Assembly (NCBI GenBank): GCA_937884685.1
Contig: CAKZYM010000416.1
Span: 1-27,754, forward strand
DNA from: an uncultured Calothrix sp.
GTDB lineage: Bacteria; Cyanobacteriota; Cyanobacteriia; Cyanobacteriales; Nostocaceae
Direction of reading: 5' to 3'
Length of the DNA: 27,754 nucleotides
Positions 23,599 to 27,754 of this stretch are shown piece after piece. The position numbers and the translations under genes were made by a program. The notes under the pieces are model-generated. The model searched no databases. It worked only from the letters and a program-made list of their open reading frames with translations, and was not told the origin of the DNA. Every line of letters starts with the position of its first letter. The first letter of the stretch is position 1.

Positions 23599-24882
23599 CT
23601 ATTTAAAATAAGACAAATCAATGTTGCCAAAATGAATACTTAGAGCAATATTCAATTCTTCCAATGATTCTACCAGCCAATCAAGACTACCAGTAGTTGC
23701 CGTTTCATAATGATTAAATAAAATAGCAAAACGCTTGGCTAAATAAGGTTTAGATTTACGACAAATTAACATGATTTTTAATAATAACCCTATGATACGA
23801 GTTGAACCTTGATTAGCAATTAAATCAATAAAGGTAAAATGCTGCGGAGATGAAGAACTTTCGACTACCAAAAAGTTAAGTAGCTGAGTACAAGTTCTTA
23901 CTATCAAAAAGTCGTTGACTTTCTGAGAATTTGCTTGTGGTAAAGTATTTTGCAATTGAGTATATAATTTCTGGTGAAATTGACGTTTTCCATATTCCCA
24001 GTCAATTCCAGATATGAGATATTCGTACAAATCATCCTTATAAGCACGTAAAGAAGTTGCTTGACTGCTGTAATGTAAAAAGTTGTAGGCTAAATCTTTA
24101 TAGCTACTTTGACCTTCGACTTTACCCGTAAAACTTTTTAGTGCAAAATTGACTTGAGTATCGCTTAACAACGTAGGATTGTTTACGGGTTTTATAATTC
24201 GATTTTTTCTCGACACCGAACTATGTTTAGCTATTTGAGAAAGTCGTACTTGATAAGTAACATATTGAGATAAATCAATCTCAAACTTTCTTTGTGCTTG
24301 TGCTTGAATTTGCTTTACTATCCACTGATGCTCGATAGTCGCATCTTCATTAACTAAACAATGCTCGTGCAAATAAGGGTAGCGTCGAATTAAAGTTATT
24401 AATGACTGATGTTTATTATCTGATACAGAATCTGGGGTTTTATTTAGAGCTTGAGCAAGTCGCTGTAAAGTAGAATATTGTTCGCTTTTAAGAAATGTTT
24501 TAACTAACTCGTGTAAGCACCTGATAGATTTATTCCTTGAAGTAATTATCCTTTTACTTGAAGGAGATTTACGTATAGTAGTAATTAGTTGATATATTGC
24601 ATGATGATTTTGAGGCTGCATATACCAACGATTGATTAAAATATGGCAGCAGCGGTTAAGAAATAAATGAAATTCTCTTTCAGCTTTTTTTGATGCTGTA
24701 ATTTCGTCTAATGCAGATAAAATTTCTTTTTGAGGATAATTAGTACCTTCAATAAACAAAATCCGAAAGCGTTCAATTATTTCATTCGCAGGTTCCAATT
24801 GCACCAAATCAAACAGATGTTGATATATCTGTTGTTCTGGAGAATCATACTTGTAGAGGTTGGGATTGACAGAAAAAGTCAC
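23599..24882 (-). CDS. conserved-looking hypothetical protein, 427 residues
   Basis: I do not recognise this family. It appears soluble: no signal peptide or clear membrane helix, mainly alpha-helical by composition, with many Gln, His and Tyr. A basic middle part (about 198-235, including RKFEIDLSQYVTYQVRLSQ and SRKNRIIKPVNNP) separates two helical halves; the C-terminal half contains the hydrophobic helix IIGLLLKIMLICRK and ends in a short acidic segment. No catalytic motif stands out. The start is GTG at 24882 (MTFSVNPNLY); no ATG occurs near. It stands alone between repeats. Codon use resembles its neighbours, so I take it as a real gene. Confidence 0.7.
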   Translation of the reverse strand: MTFSVNPNLYKYDSPEQQIYQHLFDLVQLEPANEIIERFRILFIEGTNYPQKEILSALDEITASKKAEREFHLFLNRCCHILINRWYMQPQNHHAIYQLITTIRKSPSSKRIITSRNKSIRCLHELVKTFLKSEQYSTLQRLAQALNKTPDSVSDNKHQSLITLIRRYPYLHEHCLVNEDATIEHQWIVKQIQAQAQRKFEIDLSQYVTYQVRLSQIAKHSSVSRKNRIIKPVNNPTLLSDTQVNFALKSFTGKVEGQSSYKDLAYNFLHYSSQATSLRAYKDDLYEYLISGIDWEYGKRQFHQKLYTQLQNTLPQANSQKVNDFLIVRTCTQLLNFLVVESSSSPQHFTFIDLIANQGSTRIIGLLLKIMLICRKSKPYLAKRFAILFNHYETATTGSLDWLVESLEELNIALSIHFGNIDLSYFK

Positions 24883-25295
24883 GTTGTTATTACCGTTTCC
24901 TATAAATTCAGCAAGTTCAGCAAAGGATTTAATATTTAAAGATAATTTTTGCTGATTATTTGAGAATATTCAAGGTAATTCTATATCTTCAATATAACTA
25001 CCAAGAATATTTTTCTTTAACATCACACTAAGCACTCAGCATTAATTTTTTGCTGATAAGGCTGCACCCAAAAACTCTGATTAAATACTTATAAAAGAAT
25101 ATTCCCTCTTCGCATTATTTACCTTAAATGGCTAAATCATCGTGAGCAATAATACTGAAATCTCAAGAAAATATCTTTTTTTTTAATACACATATCAAAA
25201 GTCCTAAAGGTGAAAGGTTGTGAGTTATTGCATTTTGGATTTTAGATTTTAACAACGGATGCATTTATGCAAGGATTTGAGTTACTTTCTTCCCG
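24883..25295. other. 413-bp intergenic region with CAGCAAA/TTTGCTG repeats
   Basis: No gene is seen. TTCAGCAA occurs twice in a row near 24907-24924, and CAGCAAA/TTTGCTG forms an inverted pair at 24918-24954 just upstream of the 427-residue gene; TTTTTTGCTGATAA recurs near 25045. A three-unit heptamer TTTTGGA-TTTTAGA-TTTTAAC lies at 25234-25254. Confidence 0.45.
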
Positions 25296-25652
25296 CTATA
25301 AGATAACCAATAGTGTAATATCTATAATTACATCAGAGGTAATCTTCTGCTGTAAGAAGTCATGTGTTTCTCCGGAAGACTTGGGAACCATTTCAACACT
25401 CGGGAGAATCCCAAAAACAAAGTTATCCCCAGCTATCCATTCAACTTCAGGTTCGTAACATCTTGGACTAAATAAACTATTACCGCTGCTAATTAATTGA
25501 TACTTATTTTCGCGTTGCTTAATAACAATATGGCTCGCGACTTCACGACTTGTTTCTCCTTTTTGACGAATGCGGTATGTTGGAATATATCTAATAGCAA
25601 TATCTTTTTTATAATAAGAAAATGTACGTTGTGACAGCTTTTGTAAATACAA
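25296..25652 (-). CDS. doubtful ORF, 118 residues, no ATG
   Basis: The minus-strand frame is open over 118 codons from a TTG, with no ATG before residue 87. The composition (SYYKKDIAIRYIPTYRIR, YEPEVEWIAGDNFVFGILP) looks protein-like rather than random, and the opposite-strand 63-residue frame looks like its shadow. It may be a small hypothetical gene with a rare start, or the remains of a gene that lost its 5' end. I recognise no domain. Confidence 0.3.
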   Translation of the reverse strand: MYLQKLSQRTFSYYKKDIAIRYIPTYRIRQKGETSREVASHIVIKQRENKYQLISSGNSLFSPRCYEPEVEWIAGDNFVFGILPSVEMVPKSSGETHDFLQQKITSDVIIDITLLVIL

Positions 25653-25764
25653 ATCCGTATTAATTACACAAAAAATACAATGTAATCAATTCAACTTTAA
25701 AAGCGGAAAATTTGAAATCTAAAATTAATTATAAATATTGAATTATTGGTTATCTTATAACGGG

Positions 25765-25816
25765 AAGGGAGTAAGAGTTAAGAATTATGTATGTATTTAT
25801 TCTTTCCTACTCCCTT
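25765..25816 (-). terminator. hairpin after the transglutaminase gene
   Basis: AAGGGAGTAAGAGTTAAGAAT (25765-25785) and ATTCTTTCCTACTCCCTT (25799-25816) form a long imperfect stem. It begins within 10 bp of the stop codon at 25822 but has no T tract, so it may be a stabilising repeat rather than a true terminator. Confidence 0.45.
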
Positions 25817-25821
25817 ACTCT

Positions 25822-27489
25822 CTAAAAGCTTTGCAATTCTTCAAGAATGGTGAATCGAATATGGTTGATTGCTAATTCACCAATAGAAACTTCTTCTTTT
25901 TCAATCCGCTTTCCTTCGGAACTGATTGTTTCAAAGGAAATGCCTTTACCAATTTCGACATGAAACCAGCTTAAACCCATAAAGTAACGTGTAGGATGTG
26001 GCCCGTCTCTTCCAACGTCATCGGGGTTAGATTCCATTGGCAGCCAACCGAAGCCGGGAATGTAAAATTCTAGCCAAACATGGTTATAGTCTGGTTGGAG
26101 GGGAACGCCTTGTTTTTCTGCATAGGGAGGGCATTTGTAGCGACCTACTGTACGGCAAGCTATACCGTTTAATCGACACAATGCTAGTAATACTCCTACG
26201 TATTCTCCACAAGACCCGATGCCACGGTCTAAAACAATATCTGGCGTATCTATATGAGGTTTGATTCCGTAGGACAATTTGTCATAAACATAGTTGCGAA
26301 TGCTATACATTTTTCGCAATAAATTGGTTTCGTTACCTACTGCTTCAATGGCTGCTTCGCGAACAATGTTGCTATCCATTGCTAAGTCATCATCATCAAT
26401 TAAGTAACGATTTATAAATTCTGTTGATAGTGTTTGAGCATTCTCTACGTCTCTTGGGGTGATGCGATATTTGATAGAACGCACTTCTAAAATTGCTTTC
26501 CAACCTAAAAGGTGACGCTCTCCGGGAGCTAAGGTATCAAATTTAAATACAGCTACTCTTTGTCCGTTGATTATTTCCTCAGTAAAAGGTAAACCAACTG
26601 GTTCAACATGTTTTAGCTTTTGACGTTCGGTGTCTGAAGGTAGAGCGATACGCCATTCTAAATTATTTAAATATACTTCTTCTAAAGGGTCTATTTGCTC
26701 TACGTATGACATTTCCAGCAAATAACCGTTAGAAACAGCGGTGCGTTTTTCCCGATTGAAATGGTAATTCAGGGGATGAATAAAAGCGCGATCGCGATAA
26801 GTTAGTTCGTGATTTGGTTCTGCGTTTGGGTTATCTCGGATGTAGGGTTCTTCGGATGAGTAAGATACGTAAAGGCTTTGCTTGTTATTTGAATCGGTAT
26901 GTAATGCTATTCCCGTAGGAGATTCAAAGGGTGTTAGTACGCTAAATTGAATTTCACCAGTAGCTCTATCAAGAAAATAAACTGATTGCTCTACGGTATC
27001 GCAGGCTAAAAGGGTTTCTTTGGTAACAGCTAAGTTTTCAACTCCCACACCAGGAGCATAAAACCGAGCAATTTCTTTACCCGTATTGCGATTAAAAACA
27101 AGAATTTTACCGAGTTTTTCACAACAGACGTAAACGGTAGAATCCCACACAGCAACGCCATCAGCAGGATAAGGTAAAGTCGCAAAATGCTCTAAACCTA
27201 AAGAATCTAAGTTGCAGGAATAAACGCTATTATCTCGCGTTAACCATAAAGTATCTTCCCACAGTGCCAGACCCGTAGCATCCATGAATTCTCTAGTTTG
27301 ATGGGAATTCAGAATTTTTGTATTGTCATTAAGGGGGTCAATTTGCAGTAGATGACCAAGCCTTGGGTCAACAGCAATCAATGTATCTTTCTTAAATGCT
27401 ATGCCGTACAAAGAGGCAACAGCAAGCGGTCTAATAGTCCTTTGCCCAATCATCTGGCTAACTGTGAAAGCGGGAAGTACACTCGTCAT
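25822..27489 (-). CDS. beta-propeller-transglutaminase-like protein
   Basis: A 555-residue two-part protein. Residues about 20-225 contain at least four propeller-like repeats of about 45 residues (ATGLALWEDTLWLT, ADGVAVWDSTVYV, VENLAVTKETLLA, PTGIALHTDSNN). A beta-rich linker domain (about 240-350) is followed by a transglutaminase/papain-like core: C427 in GSCGEYVGVLLALCR, H470 in DYNHVWLEF, and E486 in GWLPMESNPDD where the third catalytic residue is usually Asp. Members of this superfamily are proteases, peptide N-glycanases or crosslinkers, so the reaction cannot be fixed. There is no signal peptide. It starts with ATG at 27489 without a strong Shine-Dalgarno. It seems monocistronic. Confidence 0.82.
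   Translation of the reverse strand: MTSVLPAFTVSQMIGQRTIRPLAVASLYGIAFKKDTLIAVDPRLGHLLQIDPLNDNTKILNSHQTREFMDATGLALWEDTLWLTRDNSVYSCNLDSLGLEHFATLPYPADGVAVWDSTVYVCCEKLGKILVFNRNTGKEIARFYAPGVGVENLAVTKETLLACDTVEQSVYFLDRATGEIQFSVLTPFESPTGIALHTDSNNKQSLYVSYSSEEPYIRDNPNAEPNHELTYRDRAFIHPLNYHFNREKRTAVSNGYLLEMSYVEQIDPLEEVYLNNLEWRIALPSDTERQKLKHVEPVGLPFTEEIINGQRVAVFKFDTLAPGERHLLGWKAILEVRSIKYRITPRDVENAQTLSTEFINRYLIDDDDLAMDSNIVREAAIEAVGNETNLLRKMYSIRNYVYDKLSYGIKPHIDTPDIVLDRGIGSCGEYVGVLLALCRLNGIACRTVGRYKCPPYAEKQGVPLQPDYNHVWLEFYIPGFGWLPMESNPDDVGRDGPHPTRYFMGLSWFHVEIGKGISFETISSEGKRIEKEEVSIGELAINHIRFTILEELQSF
26788..26795. repeat. HIP1 octamer GCGATCGC
   Basis: Third HIP1 palindrome, inside the propeller-transglutaminase gene. 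Confidence 0.9.
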
Positions 27490-27563
27490 AATAAGGCAAA
27501 TCGTTCAAGGGTTTCGCAAATACAACATTAATTGTGATGTTTACTCCTTGACAAGAGGTTAAT

Positions 27564-27598
27564 GCAATTTGCAATTCGCAATTCGCAATTCGCAATTT
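27564..27598. repeat. GCAATTY heptamer tandem repeat
   Basis: Five 7-bp units (GCAATTT, three GCAATTC, GCAATTT) lie upstream of the propeller-transglutaminase gene. Same size class as the other heptamer arrays of the window but a different sequence. Confidence 0.7.
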
Positions 27599-27620
27599 TG
27601 AGTCAACAGCAGATAATAAA

Positions 27621-27754
27621 TTTTGATTTACAACTCTAGCGCTAGGGTTTTACTCGGAATATATCTAAACCAGGAAAATCAATTTCAATTTTGATTTACA
27701 ACTCTAGAACTAAAGATAAAAAGGGTGAGAGAAAAAAACAGGAAAATCTATATA
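27621..27754. repeat. 68-bp-period direct repeat at the window edge
   Basis: TTTTGATTTACAACTCTAG occurs at 27621-27639 and 27689-27707, and CAGGAAAATC at 27671-27680 and 27739-27748; both pairs are exactly 68 bp apart. The 31-bp stretches between them differ almost completely. This is the geometry of a 37-bp repeat with 31-bp spacers, as in a degenerate array end, but only one full repeat is inside the window and its neighbours match only in part. Confidence 0.4.

Overview
The window comes from a filamentous, probably heterocyst-forming cyanobacterium (Nostocales type). Evidence: low GC; genes typical of oxygenic phototrophs (NDH-1 subunits ndhF1 and ndhD1, RbcR, a plant-type zeta-carotene isomerase); a DevH-like Crp regulator; three GCGATCGC (HIP1) octamers; heptameric tandem repeats of the kind known from heterocystous cyanobacteria; and many small hairpin repeats.

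Layout. 1-1260 is a gene-free, repeat-rich strip ending in the ndhD1 terminator. 1299-5196 (minus) holds ndhF1 followed by ndhD1, the membrane arm of photosynthetic complex I, with a hairpin between them. 5694-7553 (minus) holds a small thioredoxin with a WCGLC active site and a Z-ISO/NnrU protein. Divergent from these is rbcR (7902-8912, plus); the gap carries a candidate structured RNA. 9123-13636 (plus) holds a zinc-ribbon Ser/Thr kinase with a membrane tail and two paralogous membrane-anchored PstS-like binding proteins, with a Pho-box-like triple repeat just after the kinase. A devH-like gene (minus) follows, with a perfect GTA-N8-TAC site in its promoter region, then a divergent ArgRS-like DALR protein without a catalytic domain. 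The 15525-15862 gap holds a candidate independent small RNA gene with a consensus promoter, a roughly 70 nt body and a strong terminator. Next come a Cof-type HAD phosphatase and a PEP-CTERM exported protein (minus), full-length polA (plus), a LapA-domain membrane protein (minus), an orphan Cas4/RecB-like iron-sulfur nuclease (plus), an unknown 427-residue protein (minus), a doubtful 118-residue ORF, and a propeller-transglutaminase protein (minus). The last 140 bases start a 68-bp-period repeat that runs off the window.

How the genes relate. ndhF1/ndhD1, Z-ISO and RbcR all concern photosynthetic electron flow, pigments and carbon fixation, and from memory lie close together with devH in Anabaena PCC 7120. 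The kinase and binding-protein group sits between rbcR and devH and looks like an accessory module, possibly for sensing an anion such as phosphate. The right half is a loose collection of housekeeping and unknown genes separated by repeats. The least explained signals are the small RNA at 15642-15710, the structured rbcR leader, the kinase/PstS module and the edge repeat.
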